A stretch of DNA of 64,000 nucleotides from Chitinophaga sp. HK235 (GTDB taxonomy: Bacteria > Bacteroidota > Bacteroidia > Chitinophagales > Chitinophagaceae). The notes under the pieces are model-generated. The model did no database searches. It was not told the DNA's origin and saw nothing but the letters and a program-made list of their open reading frames with translations. Every line of letters begins with the position of its first letter. The first letter of the stretch is position 1. The translations under genes were made by a program, and so were the position numbers. Of this stretch, positions 25,426 to 33,942 are shown piece by piece. The DNA is taken from assembly GCF_018255755.1 (NCBI RefSeq), contig NZ_CP073766.1, positions 7,066,501 through 7,130,500 of the forward strand. The letters are read 5' to 3'.

Positions 25426-25460
25426 CAAAAGTAAGTATATTCATTTTAATAAAGGACAAA
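25426..25460 (-). promoter_or_regulatory. Candidate promoter of the globin-RIC operon
   Basis: On the minus strand TACTTTTG (25426-25433) matches TAnnTTTG, with TTTG (25457-25460) 23 bases farther upstream. AAGGACAAAAAT here recurs inverted as ATTTTTGTCCTT near the start codon, so an NO- or redox-responsive regulator could bind. TAAAG-N11-CTTTA (25450-25470) is another possible half-site pair. Confidence 0.4.
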
Positions 25461-25483
25461 AATATCTTTAATTGAATAAAATA

Positions 25484-25513
25484 AAAACGGCGCCGGTGAT
25501 GTGGCGCCGTTTT
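25484..25513 (-). terminator. Terminator downstream of the gluzincin-like gene
   Basis: A perfect 11-bp GC-rich stem (25484-25494 with 25503-25513), 8-base loop. Read on the minus strand, it is followed by TATTTTATT. It closes the transcript of the gene at 25706-26998 and lies beyond the tandem repeat block. Confidence 0.8.
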
Positions 25514-25523
25514 AGCGGGGAAG

Positions 25524-25772
25524 TTTTTTTAGACTTGCTACTGGCATTTGGGCTATGGATGTAGGCTTTATGCCGCTGCGTATTATTTTTTTAGACTTGC
25601 GGCTGGTATCCGGCAATGGATGTAGCCTTAGTTCAGCCATGTATTATTTTTTTAGACTTGCTGCTGGTATCCTGGCTAAAGATATAGCCTTCGTGCAGCT
25701 GCGTATTAATTCTTTTTCAGGGAATAATTACCGTTGGCATCCTGGCTAAGGGTATATCCTTCGTTGAGCTGA
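25524..25772. repeat. Tandem degenerate copies of the 3' end of a gene (four units of about 62 bp)
   Basis: Units start at about 25524, 25586, 25647 and 25710 (period 61-63). The last unit is the true 3' end of the gluzincin-like gene. The other three lie downstream of its stop and keep the same plan: a T-run, AGACTTGC, GGTATCC-like, TATAGCC-like and GCAGCTGCG-like words. Read on the minus strand, the nearest copy encodes QLHEGYIFSQDTSSKSKK against the gene's own QLNEGYTLSQDANGNYSLKK. It looks like repeated duplication of the gene's tail followed by decay. Confidence 0.8.
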
Positions 25773-26998
25773 AGTTTCCAGCCTTGTCCGCTTACCTCAC
25801 GGACAGTAAATGCCTGCGGGAGGCTCACTGTTACCTTGTCCCAGTTGGTGCCCATCAAAGCGCCGTTGGTTACGGTGAGAATGCCCCATTTGTCGGATAT
25901 CCGCATAGTAGGGTATACGGTACCGTATCCTTCCAGCGGTACGATGTTGCTGGGATTAAAGGATACACTCATTTTTTCGAAACGGAGGTCGGTATGTGGC
26001 TGTGTGATGAAGATGCGGGTATAGGCAGCGATCTGTTCCTGTATACGGACTTCCCTGGCTGTTTCCGCGACTATGATGGCTGCTGCATCGTATTGTCCGG
26101 CTTGTGCAAGGGCGGCGGCTTTGATATCTTTGGGCATCGTGAGGTGGAGGCCTTTGATCAGCAGGGGCGTCAGTTGGGAATGGCTGTTGAGGAGCTTGTT
26201 CCAGCCAGGTGTGGCCTGGGCCAGCAGGTAACCATATACCGGAATGGTCTGATACGGGAACGACCGTACGAAAGTAGGATACTCCAGAAAGGACTGTAGG
26301 TATTGACCGAAGTGTGCCTGTGCATCCTGTTTATTCCGGTTGCAGACCATCATCCCGGTATATTCGGCTATGCCTTCGTTCAGTTCCAGCGCGTTTTCCG
26401 TTGTATCGGCGCCGGGGAAAAGGATATAGCGGTATTGGCGGAATGTCATGGCATTGGTGAGATGCTGCCGGCGTTCTGCGGAAGAGGTGGCCTGCAGCGC
26501 TTTTTGCAGGGCATTGAGTTCGAGGCGCAGATAGAGACGGCCATCCTTTTTATCGAGGTGGTTGTTGGTCGGGTCTTGTGGGGTAAAATGGAGAGAAGGC
26601 TGTGCTCTGTGGAAGAGCTCATGCGCCATCAGATTTACCCTTTCTGCTTTGCCGGTGGGGAGGGGCAGCTGAAGCATGGCCCAGTCGCGGCCTTCCCAGT
26701 GGAAGGAGGTGTTGGCGGTATTGAACTGCTTTGGCAGATTGCCGGTGTACACCGATCCTTGTTTTTGCAGTTTGCCGGAGCTGTCCGGCATATTGGTGAT
26801 GATCTCCCGGGTGGCCGGGTTTACCAGCAACATAGGGCCATAGAGGTCGATGCCCCATATCTGTTTTTGTAGCCGGGTGGCGGTGGCCGCTTCGTCGAAG
26901 TAGTTTTGCATTTGGGTGGCTAGGGAATCCTGTTGCTGGCAAAAGGTTTTGCCGGCAGTGCTGCATAGCAGGAGAGCGGCGAGGTAAGCAGATTTCAT
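25706..26998 (-). CDS. Secreted gluzincin-like metallopeptidase, family unknown
   Basis: A 430-residue exported protein (signal peptide to about 20). HELFH at 126-130 fits HExxH, and NEGIAEY (207-213, Glu208) supplies the distant third zinc ligand expected in gluzincins. The second half (about 290-430) is beta-rich and has no catalytic motif that I know. The C-terminal coding segment is duplicated three times downstream of the stop codon. A GDSL-type hydrolase gene lies 49 bases upstream on the same strand, so they may share a transcript. Confidence 0.8.
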   Translation of the reverse strand: MKSAYLAALLLCSTAGKTFCQQQDSLATQMQNYFDEAATATRLQKQIWGIDLYGPMLLVNPATREIITNMPDSSGKLQKQGSVYTGNLPKQFNTANTSFHWEGRDWAMLQLPLPTGKAERVNLMAHELFHRAQPSLHFTPQDPTNNHLDKKDGRLYLRLELNALQKALQATSSAERRQHLTNAMTFRQYRYILFPGADTTENALELNEGIAEYTGMMVCNRNKQDAQAHFGQYLQSFLEYPTFVRSFPYQTIPVYGYLLAQATPGWNKLLNSHSQLTPLLIKGLHLTMPKDIKAAALAQAGQYDAAAIIVAETAREVRIQEQIAAYTRIFITQPHTDLRFEKMSVSFNPSNIVPLEGYGTVYPTMRISDKWGILTVTNGALMGTNWDKVTVSLPQAFTVREVSGQGWKLQLNEGYTLSQDANGNYSLKKN

Positions 26999-27047
26999 AA
27001 GTTTGAATTGTTGCTAATTACTGTTGCAGGGTGTATAGATAAAGTTG

Positions 27048-27761
27048 TTATTTCAGGTAGCTTCCTTTCTTCAGTATTTCCGCCCATACAGCATATCCTT
27101 CCGGTTTCAGGTGCAGTCCGTCCATCGTAAGCTCAGCACGGAGATGATTATCTGCGTCGAGGAAATGGGGATACAGGTCTATGACGGTTACATGTTTGTA
27201 ATGAAACTGCCTGATCTGATCGTTGAGCCATTGGATATGTTCATCTTTTCCGTAGTGGTTTTTGAATTTGTTGAATGAACTGTTGACCGGCAACAGGGTA
27301 TAAAAATAGATCTGTGTTTTCCGGGATCCTTCCCTGATGCGGCCGATGATGGTTTTATAATTACGGAGGATGATGCTGTCAGGTATATTTCTGGAGATAT
27401 CGTTAATGCCGATCAATATAAATACTTTAGCTGGTTTGCCGGTGATTACTTCGTTTAGTCGTTCCAGTACCCCGAAGGTGATGTCGCCGGAGATGCCTCT
27501 GTTGACCGCATTGGGGAGCGACAGCAGTTTAGCCCAGTCGGTGCCGGCGGTGATGCTGTTGCCCAGGAAAACAAAATCTTTGCGGGTAATTTTTTCAGTA
27601 TTAAATCTGGCCACCAGTTCCTTGTATCTGGTGGGGCGGTGAGTACTGTCCCAGGCAGGTGTCTGGGCTTGTGTCTGCGCTCCGATAAGTGTGGCGGCGA
27701 GTAATAAGCCGGCAAAGGCCCGATTCCGTAGGGTAATAAGGCGGAGTAGTAAAGCTGTCAT
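27048..27761 (-). CDS. SGNH/GDSL-family hydrolase
   Basis: A 237-residue exported lipase/esterase-fold enzyme. A membrane or signal segment spans about 13-30 (AFAGLLLAATLIGAQTQAQ). Block I is VFLGNSITAGTDW (catalytic Ser in GNSI), block II is GISGDITFGVLER (Gly), block III is IGINDIS (Asn), and block V is DGLHLKPEGYAVW (Asp and His). Such enzymes deacetylate carbohydrates or hydrolyse short esters. Substrate unknown. It precedes the gluzincin-like gene on the same strand. Confidence 0.92.
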   Translation of the reverse strand: MTALLLRLITLRNRAFAGLLLAATLIGAQTQAQTPAWDSTHRPTRYKELVARFNTEKITRKDFVFLGNSITAGTDWAKLLSLPNAVNRGISGDITFGVLERLNEVITGKPAKVFILIGINDISRNIPDSIILRNYKTIIGRIREGSRKTQIYFYTLLPVNSSFNKFKNHYGKDEHIQWLNDQIRQFHYKHVTVIDLYPHFLDADNHLRAELTMDGLHLKPEGYAVWAEILKKGSYLK

Positions 27762-28120
27762 TCGTTATGAAGATGGATAATCAAAGTTAGAAAATCCGGT
27801 TAGTTTTTAAGAATGGAAACAGTGGCAGCGGTGCCGCTGATCCAGCAGCGGTTGTTTTCGAAGCCGCTAACATCATCCAGCACAAATGCAGGGCTGCAGG
27901 GTGTTGACACGGACATCTTCATCTCTTCACAAAAAAAAGATAAACTACGCTTTAATATTTTATTATGCAAGGGGGAGGATATATTTATCAGGGTAATGAG
28001 TTGACTATTTTGTGGGATGAACTGCTATAATGCTGAGGAGCATATTGCAGTGAATATATTAACTGACCTATGAATAAAAGATGCCCGGCAACTGGGCGCA
28101 AAAACAGCGCTGTCTGATAC
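27762..28120. other. Gap of about 360 bases, no assured gene
   Basis: The region lies between the start of the SGNH gene and the stop of the gene at 28121. It contains one small minus-strand frame (27800-27922, listed separately) and otherwise no hairpin or RNA gene that I recognise. Confidence 0.4.
27800..27922 (-). other. Possible small peptide gene or gene remnant (40 aa)
   Basis: An open frame starting MKMSVSTPCSPAFVLDD and ending TAATVSILKN, with two Cys. Codon use is that of the neighbours. It has no signal peptide. GFENNRCWISGTAATVSI reads like the last strand of a beta-helix protein, so a decayed tail of a larger gene is as likely as a real peptide. Low confidence. Confidence 0.25.
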
Positions 28121-28753
28121 TTAGCTTTTCTGCAAAATTTTAAGGAGCGAAAGCTGTTCTTCGTAGTATTGAAGGGAGAGGCCGGACACGTGCAGCCATT
28201 GTTGCCTGAGTTGTATCCAGTGCGGGAAATGCCGGCTGCAGTGGTTGGTACCGTTGATGGTGTCCAGATACAGCAGGGCTTCCATCACACATTGCTGGTC
28301 GTAGTGCAGTTCCGGTTTCTTCAGGTAATAGAGGAGGTAGCTGTCGAGGTAATCGATGCTTTTGCTGGTATTGAAGCTGGCCAGTACCAAGGCGTATATG
28401 CGTCCCTGATATTGCTCATTTTTGAGAAACCGGGTGCCAATGATATCTATCAGGTCGGTATAATTGTTGACTGCAGCCAGATAGGCGCCTACTTTTCTGG
28501 TCTGCCAGTTGGAATCGCCCAGCAATAAAGTTGTCAAGTCGTGTGTGATGAGTGGCTTGATATTTATAAAGGGTTCTATCCATTCGTCATTGCCGGAGCC
28601 AACGTTCATATAGTAAGGCTTTACCCATTGATGAATAATGTTTAACGGCAGTTCAGAATTATTTTGATGAGAAGGCAGATTGGCAAAGGGAGAGTGTTGT
28701 TGGACAAGGTTTCCGCCCGCATGGAGGTCGGTCAAATGCTGCAAATCGTTCAT
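28121..28753 (-). CDS. Hypothetical helical protein
   Basis: 210 residues from the ATG at 28753 (MNDLQHLTDLHAGGNL); an ATG at 28807 in the same frame would add 18 residues without family character. The protein is soluble, mostly alpha-helical, and reads like a HEAT-type scaffold (TTLLLGDSNWQTRKVGAYLAA, LVLASFNTSKSIDYLDSYLLYYL, CVMEALLYLD). Similar DUF6000-like proteins occur in Bacteroidota but I am not sure of the family. No signal peptide. Upstream and divergent is a small membrane protein gene. Confidence 0.6.
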   Translation of the reverse strand: MNDLQHLTDLHAGGNLVQQHSPFANLPSHQNNSELPLNIIHQWVKPYYMNVGSGNDEWIEPFINIKPLITHDLTTLLLGDSNWQTRKVGAYLAAVNNYTDLIDIIGTRFLKNEQYQGRIYALVLASFNTSKSIDYLDSYLLYYLKKPELHYDQQCVMEALLYLDTINGTNHCSRHFPHWIQLRQQWLHVSGLSLQYYEEQLSLLKILQKS

Positions 28754-28872
28754 GGTATAGGATAGCTTAATTACGGGTAATTTACGGGGATTGAAGTAAA
28801 ATAACAAATGAGATGGATGGAGATATTTTTGTAGATTTAAAGATATCCCTGACCGTTAGATGACAATGACTT

Positions 28873-29316
28873 ATGGAAATTGTATCCACCCACACGCTGA
28901 GCGATCATTTATTATCCAAGGCTATTTATTTGATGATTCCGCTGGGACTGTGTATGACCGGCGAAGGAGTCATGATGGGTGTGCCGCTGCTGCTAGTCAT
29001 GGTTTTATACAGATTAAACCAACGTTTTACAACTGCCTTGCGCATCCATGACGACCATATCGAGGTCCGTTATTTTCGGTTTTTCCGGTATAGGCAGGTC
29101 CGTTTTAATATAGCCGATACCGTACTGGAGATACACCGATACGATGATGTACCTGTGCGTGACTATAGCGGCTTAATGAGAGGACGCTGTTATTATTGGC
29201 TGCATATTCTTCAGCGAGGTGAAATAAGGTATCATGTTGATAGCAGAAAAGGGTTTGGCAAAGATGCCCTTATGCAGTTCCTAAACGCCTTTGCAGCAGC
29301 CAGGGCAGCAGTCTGA
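28873..29316 (+). CDS. Small membrane protein with PH-like domain
   Basis: 147 residues. Two hydrophobic segments (about 16-50: AIYLMIPLGLCMTG and GVPLLLVMVLYRL) form a hairpin. Then comes a beta-rich region (LRIHDDHIEVRYFRFFRYRQVRF, IADTVLEIHRYDDVPV) that resembles bacterial PH domains. No catalytic residues are evident. It is divergent from the hypothetical protein to its left and 95 bases before the acyltransferase gene. Function unknown. Confidence 0.65.
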   Translation: MEIVSTHTLSDHLLSKAIYLMIPLGLCMTGEGVMMGVPLLLVMVLYRLNQRFTTALRIHDDHIEVRYFRFFRYRQVRFNIADTVLEIHRYDDVPVRDYSGLMRGRCYYWLHILQRGEIRYHVDSRKGFGKDALMQFLNAFAAARAAV

Positions 29317-29388
29317 GGTCAATTTGTCTATTTACCCGGCAAAACTGTCCACACGTCAAATATCTTTTCTGAAGGCCCGGCTTCCGGG

Positions 29389-29396
29389 TAGGTTTG
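29389..29396 (+). promoter_or_regulatory. Candidate -7 box for the acyltransferase operon
   Basis: TAGGTTTG fits TAnnTTTG and lies 15 bases before the ATG at 29412. An in-frame TTG at 29394 lies within it, so ATG 29412 is the likely start. Confidence 0.4.
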
Positions 29397-29411
29397 CATA
29401 AAACTGATCAC

Positions 29412-30608
29412 ATGCAAACAACCTCCCGACAAACTTATCTCGACTGGTTACGGATCATCGCCATTGCCGGCGTACTGTTTTTTCATTCTGCCATGCCGTA
29501 TGTAGCAGAGTGGGGGTGGCATATTAAAAACAATGCCACCAGTCATGCATTGCTGGAGATGAATGATTTCCTGCACCGTTTCCGGATGCCACTGTTGTTT
29601 TTTATTTCAGGTACCGTTAGTTATTATATGCTTCAAAGCCGTAGTGGTGGCGGTTTTCTGGGGCTTCGTTTTCGCCGTTTGTTTGTGCCCCTGCTAGTAG
29701 GTGTGCTAGTGATAGTGCCGCCGCAGGTGTACATGGAGCGGGTAACGCAGGGGTATAAGGGTAATTTCTGGGATTTTTATACTACAATGTTTGGTACCGG
29801 AGCCTATCCCAAAGGTAATATGAGCTGGCATCACCTCTGGTTCATCTGTTATCTGCTGGCATATGACATCCTCTGTGCGCCCTTGTTTGTGTGGCTGGTA
29901 TCTCCCAAAGGAAAAAAATGGCTGCAGAAGCTGAATCCTTTGGCTTCGGGCTGGTGGGTATATATACTGATGGTGCCCAGTGTGGTTTCTCATGCTTTCC
30001 TGGCCCGTATGTACCAGCAAACCGGTGATCTGATCCATGATTACGCTTATTTCCCTTATTATCTGTGGTTTTTACTGGCTGGTTTTTGCTGCATTGCCAA
30101 TCCGCTGCTGATGGACAGTCTGGAGCGTAACCGCCGTACTTCTTTTGCCATCGCTTTTGGCAGTCTGATGCTGATCAACTATTTCCGTTGGAACGGGCTG
30201 GAGCCGGATTATGGCTGGCAGGGTCTGTCGGGATGGTCATTTACAGCCCTGGCCGTTGTGAGTGCCTGGATGTGGGTATTTACAGCGATTGGTTATGGTA
30301 AAAGATATCTGCAGAAAAAAAGCAGGGTGCTGGATTATGTCAATGAGGCGGTTTATCCCTTTTATATTCTGCATCAGACTGTTATTGTGATACTGACTTT
30401 TTACCTGGCCAATTTGAAGGAAGATATCGGATTGAAATATATCTTTACCGTAGCGGTCACTTTCTTTATCAGTATGAGTATTTTCCACTTGTATATCAGG
30501 CCTTATCCGGTGATGCGCTTCCTGTTTGGGATGAAGCCGGCTAAACGAAAGGTGGTCCCGGAGAAGGCTGCAACCGAAATTGTATTACCTGAAATGTCGA
30601 ACATATAA
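29412..30608 (+). CDS. Acyltransferase 3 family membrane protein
   Basis: A 398-residue integral membrane acyltransferase with about ten helices. TYLDWLRIIAIAGVLFFHSAMPYV is the N-terminal signature with the catalytic-site His; FRMPLLFFISG, GFLGLRFRRLFVPLL and WHLWFICYLLAYD are the other family blocks. It would O-acylate a sugar or lipid carrier at the membrane (OpgC/NodX-type reactions). It is the first gene of a compact unit with a LytS-type kinase (gap 1 base) and a LytTR regulator, so its expression is probably tied to this sensor. Confidence 0.9.
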   Translation: MQTTSRQTYLDWLRIIAIAGVLFFHSAMPYVAEWGWHIKNNATSHALLEMNDFLHRFRMPLLFFISGTVSYYMLQSRSGGGFLGLRFRRLFVPLLVGVLVIVPPQVYMERVTQGYKGNFWDFYTTMFGTGAYPKGNMSWHHLWFICYLLAYDILCAPLFVWLVSPKGKKWLQKLNPLASGWWVYILMVPSVVSHAFLARMYQQTGDLIHDYAYFPYYLWFLLAGFCCIANPLLMDSLERNRRTSFAIAFGSLMLINYFRWNGLEPDYGWQGLSGWSFTALAVVSAWMWVFTAIGYGKRYLQKKSRVLDYVNEAVYPFYILHQTVIVILTFYLANLKEDIGLKYIFTVAVTFFISMSIFHLYIRPYPVMRFLFGMKPAKRKVVPEKAATEIVLPEMSNI

Positions 30609-30609
30609 T

Positions 30610-31656
30610 ATGAAATTTTTCTGGAGATATATTTTCCCGGCCTTATATGGTCTGATGGCTTACTTCACCATCCGGCTGCTGACAGACAGCGTTACCGGCA
30701 TGCAGTTCTGGAAAAGGTCCTGGGGGTTAAATAGTATTGAAATGGCTTTCAGCATACTGATGGGGTTTATGTTCTTGTGGGGCTATCATCTTGTGTTTCA
30801 TTATTTCAATAAAAAATGGCAGGACAATTTTTCTGCTAAAAGAATCTGTCAGGAGCTACTGGGTGTGTTTTTGATCAATCTGGTGGTACAGAATACATTT
30901 ATGATACCGATGGTAGCCCTGACAGATGATGGTCTTCAATGGTATGATGCGGTAGATGTGAATATCATTCCTTTGTTTTATGCGCTGATTTATTATGGGG
31001 TGAGACGGAGCTACGACTATTCCATGGCTTATGCGGAGAACAGGCTGCAGCTGGAGAAAATCACGAACGACAAGCTGGAAACGGAGCTGAAGTTTTTACG
31101 GGCACAGTATCATCCGCATTTTCTGTTCAATGCGCTGAATACGATCTATTTTCAGATGGATGAAGATGTGGCGGCTGCCAAAAAAACGGTGGAGAAATTT
31201 GCGGACCTGCTGCGTTATCAGCTGTACGACCAGCAGGAAAAGGTATGTATCAGTCATGAAATACAGTATCTGCGGCATTTTGTGGAGCTGCAGAAAATCC
31301 GTTCTTCCAGGAAACTGCAGTTACAGGTATATTTTGATGAGCAGTTACAGGATGAAAAAGTATATCCGTTACTGTTTCTGCCGCTGGTGGAAAATGCGTT
31401 TAAACATATCGGCGGCGAATATCAGCTGCAGTTGCTGCTGCGCAAGCAGGGCGGGGAGATCAGCTTTTATGTGGAAAATTCCCTGCCGGCAGCGGCACCG
31501 GATTTACCGGAAATGGATATTGAAAGAAAAAGCGGTATCGGTTTGGAGAACCTGCAACGCAGACTGGAATTGCTTTATCCCGGTAGACACAGTTTTTCTG
31601 CAGGCGTACGGCAACAACAATTTATAGCAGAATTAAAACTAACGATCAACGAATGA
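30610..31656 (+). CDS. LytS-type sensor histidine kinase
   Basis: A 348-residue His_kinase-family (PF06580) protein. Four N-terminal hydrophobic segments are followed by a short coiled coil (ENRLQLEKITNDKLETELKFLRAQ), the H-box HPHFLFNALNTI with the phospho-acceptor His, and an ATPase with PLVENAFKH (N-box) and GIGLENLQRRLEL (G-box). It starts one base after the acyltransferase stop and overlaps the next gene by four bases (ATGA). It phosphorylates the LytTR regulator that follows. Confidence 0.93.
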   Translation: MKFFWRYIFPALYGLMAYFTIRLLTDSVTGMQFWKRSWGLNSIEMAFSILMGFMFLWGYHLVFHYFNKKWQDNFSAKRICQELLGVFLINLVVQNTFMIPMVALTDDGLQWYDAVDVNIIPLFYALIYYGVRRSYDYSMAYAENRLQLEKITNDKLETELKFLRAQYHPHFLFNALNTIYFQMDEDVAAAKKTVEKFADLLRYQLYDQQEKVCISHEIQYLRHFVELQKIRSSRKLQLQVYFDEQLQDEKVYPLLFLPLVENAFKHIGGEYQLQLLLRKQGGEISFYVENSLPAAAPDLPEMDIERKSGIGLENLQRRLELLYPGRHSFSAGVRQQQFIAELKLTINE

Positions 31657-32366
31657 GCAACGTGACTATACGCTGTGTGATCACAGATGATGAACCATTG
31701 GCTGCCAGAGGAATACTGGGGTATGCGGAGTGTACCGGTTTTTTACAGGTAGTGGCAGTATGTGAAGATGCCATACAGTTGAATTCTGTCCTGAAACAGC
31801 AGCCGGTAGACCTGTTGCTGCTGGATATAGAAATGCCTAATATCAATGGTATAGAATTCCTGAAGAACTATCCCAATCCACCTAAAGTGATTTTTACCAC
31901 TGCCTATGAACGTTATGCCATCCAGGGCTTTGACCTGGACGTGCTCGATTATCTGCTGAAGCCGGTATCTTTTGAGCGGTTTCTGAAAGCAGCCAATAAG
32001 GCATATGATTTTTTTGCAACGCAGCATAATACAGCAGCACAGCCGTATTTCTTCATCAAGTCTGACAAAAAGCTGGAGAAGGTTTTATTTCAGGAAATTT
32101 TGTTTGCCGAAGCACTGGAGAATTATGTGGCTGTTTATACCACAGACCGGAAAATCATTACACATGCCACTTTAAAATCGGTCGTGGAAATGCTGCCGGC
32201 TCAGCAGTTCATACAGCCGCACAAGTCGTATGTGGTGAATATCCAGCATATCAGTGCTATCGAAGGCAACGTGCTGCATATGGGCCCGCATCAGGTACCT
32301 ATCAGCAAATACCAGAAGGAAGAGGTACTAGAGAAGATTGTGAATAACCGCTTGCTGAAGAAGTAG
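31653..32366 (+). CDS. LytTR-family response regulator
   Basis: A 237-residue regulator. The receiver (1-125) has TDDEPLAARGI, the phospho-acceptor Asp in LLLLDIEMPNINGIEF and Lys in DYLLKPVSFERF. The C-terminal LytTR DNA-binding domain has ILFAEALENYVAVYT, THATLKSVVEML and QFIQPHKSYVVNIQHI. The ATG overlaps the kinase stop. Its targets are unknown; autoregulation of the acyltransferase unit is plausible. Confidence 0.94.
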   Translation: MSNVTIRCVITDDEPLAARGILGYAECTGFLQVVAVCEDAIQLNSVLKQQPVDLLLLDIEMPNINGIEFLKNYPNPPKVIFTTAYERYAIQGFDLDVLDYLLKPVSFERFLKAANKAYDFFATQHNTAAQPYFFIKSDKKLEKVLFQEILFAEALENYVAVYTTDRKIITHATLKSVVEMLPAQQFIQPHKSYVVNIQHISAIEGNVLHMGPHQVPISKYQKEEVLEKIVNNRLLKK

Positions 32367-32426
32367 CTGGTTGATCCTGCTACGAATTGGCACTTCAATT
32401 GATGCCCTTCCTTAAAAAATACCATC

Positions 32427-32999
32427 ATGAAAAAACTTTGTATTCCAGTGCTGGCAGTAGTGATGATGGCCTGTGGACAGCGGGGGAAGGAGGCGCGTCA
32501 TGACAGTACGGAAACCAGAGAAGAAATGACCCGGACGGAAGAAAAAGAAGGCAGTTTTCTGGAACGTATGGCTGCGTTTGATCTGAAACAGATCCGGTTA
32601 GGCGAGGTCGCTGTACAAAGAGCGACAGATGATCGGGTGAAAAAATTCGGGAGTGATATGATAAAACAGCATACCGCTTCCACGCTGCTATTACAGGACA
32701 TAGCGCATAAAGAAGGCGTTAACCTGGTGCCGGAGCTGTCAAGGAATGACCAGGACGAAGTAGGGCTGTTAAATGAAAAAAACAAAGATGATTTTGACCG
32801 GGCTTATATCAGGCGGATGGTGCATGAACAAAAGATGATGATTGAAAGATTGAATAAGGATACCAATGACAAGGATACTGCTATCCGGTCATATGTGCAG
32901 AAAACACTGCCCGTGCTGGATGCCAGTATGACTGAGGCAAACAAGATCCTGGAAGATATGCGTAAACAGATGAATAACCGGAATATCTCACATGATTAA
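32427..32999 (+). CDS. DUF4142-domain lipoprotein
   Basis: A 190-residue exported protein. The start MKKLCIPVLAVVMMACGQRGKE is a lipobox signal with Cys at 16. The mature helical domain (AAFDLKQIRLGEVAVQRATDD, VKKFGSDMIKQHTASTLLLQD, AYIRRMVHEQKMMIERL) has the two-helix plan of DUF4142, related to ferritin-like bundles, but without an evident metal site. Function in the periplasm is unknown. A short AT palindrome (33011-33029) follows. Confidence 0.88.
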   Translation: MKKLCIPVLAVVMMACGQRGKEARHDSTETREEMTRTEEKEGSFLERMAAFDLKQIRLGEVAVQRATDDRVKKFGSDMIKQHTASTLLLQDIAHKEGVNLVPELSRNDQDEVGLLNEKNKDDFDRAYIRRMVHEQKMMIERLNKDTNDKDTAIRSYVQKTLPVLDASMTEANKILEDMRKQMNNRNISHD

Positions 33000-33096
33000 G
33001 AACAGGATTGTTATTTTATGATAAAATAAATAAATGTAACCTGTTGTGTTTTATGCAATTAGATTTTATATTGCAGTATAGCAGATTACTAATTCT

Positions 33097-33726
33097 ATGG
33101 ATGTGCAAATGTACCGTGTTGTGTTGGTGGAAGATAATGAGATGGTCAGTAAAACAATCAGCCACACACTGTCAACAGCTACGCGTTATCAATTAGTGAG
33201 CGCATATGATCGTTGCGAAGATGCTTTGCAGTATCTGGACCATGACATGCCTGACATTGTGCTGATGGATATCCGGTTGCTGGGGATGAACGGTATTGAA
33301 GGTACTTCCCGGATTAAAAAGAAGTTGCCCAGATGCATTGTGCTGATCCTTACTGCAGCAGAGAATGATGAGCTGATCTTTAGTGCATTGAAGGCCGGAG
33401 CAGTAGGATATATTCTGAAAGATGAAAACATTCGCCGGCTTGTTCCTTTGCTGGACGAGGCTTTGGCTGGAGGAGCACCCATGAGTCCTTCGGTAGCCAG
33501 GATGGTGGTACAGTCTTTTCAGCGGCAACAGGATTCACCCTTGTCAGAGAGAGAAGTACAGGTGATGCAGGGGGTGGCAGAAGGTAAAAGTTATACCCGT
33601 ATTGCAGATGATTTATTTCTGAGTAAAGAAACCATTAAGAGCCATATAAAAAATATTTTCCAGAAGCTGGATGTTAACAACAAAGCCGACGCTATCCGTG
33701 TGGTGAATGCCCGTAACTGGATCTGA
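33097..33726 (+). CDS. NarL/LuxR-type response regulator
   Basis: A 209-residue two-domain regulator. Receiver: VVLVEDNEMVSKT, Asp in IVLMDIRLLGMNG, Thr/Ser in VLILTAAEND and Lys in YILKDENIRRL. C-terminal GerE helix-turn-helix: LSEREVQVMQGVAEGKSYTR and ETIKSHIKNIFQKLDV. No kinase is adjacent. It stands just upstream of the exopolysaccharide-like cassette, transcribed in the same direction, and is the closest candidate regulator of it. Confidence 0.93.
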   Translation: MDVQMYRVVLVEDNEMVSKTISHTLSTATRYQLVSAYDRCEDALQYLDHDMPDIVLMDIRLLGMNGIEGTSRIKKKLPRCIVLILTAAENDELIFSALKAGAVGYILKDENIRRLVPLLDEALAGGAPMSPSVARMVVQSFQRQQDSPLSEREVQVMQGVAEGKSYTRIADDLFLSKETIKSHIKNIFQKLDVNNKADAIRVVNARNWI

Positions 33727-33808
33727 TCCTTCCTTTTTTACAGACTTTTTTATCCCCGAGGTTTAAAAATCCCCCCAACGGGGTGATAACGTATATCCCA
33801 CACCGTCG

Positions 33809-33816
33809 TACTTTTG
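33809..33816 (+). promoter_or_regulatory. Candidate -7 box for the exopolysaccharide-like cassette
   Basis: TACTTTTG fits TAnnTTTG, 127 bases before the first ATG, leaving a long leader. No well-placed -33 TTTG; the region before it has CCCCAACGGGG (33773-33783), which could be part of an operator or a hairpin. Confidence 0.4.
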
Positions 33817-33942
33817 CGCCGTACTTATAAAAAATGCAGTTACCCACGCATTCCTCGATATACTCCCAATCTGTTGCCTCATAAGGAAACACAATAACAG
33901 AGCATCGCGCATAAGTGCAGATACCCGAATCATATTAATACG

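Noticed and set aside
25524..25709. CRISPR array
   Set aside because: Units are adjacent with no unique spacers, are diverged from one another, and match the 3' end of the neighbouring gene.
27813..28004. 63-codon plus-strand frame
   Set aside because: No signal, motif or promoter; codon preference in this stretch favours the minus strand.
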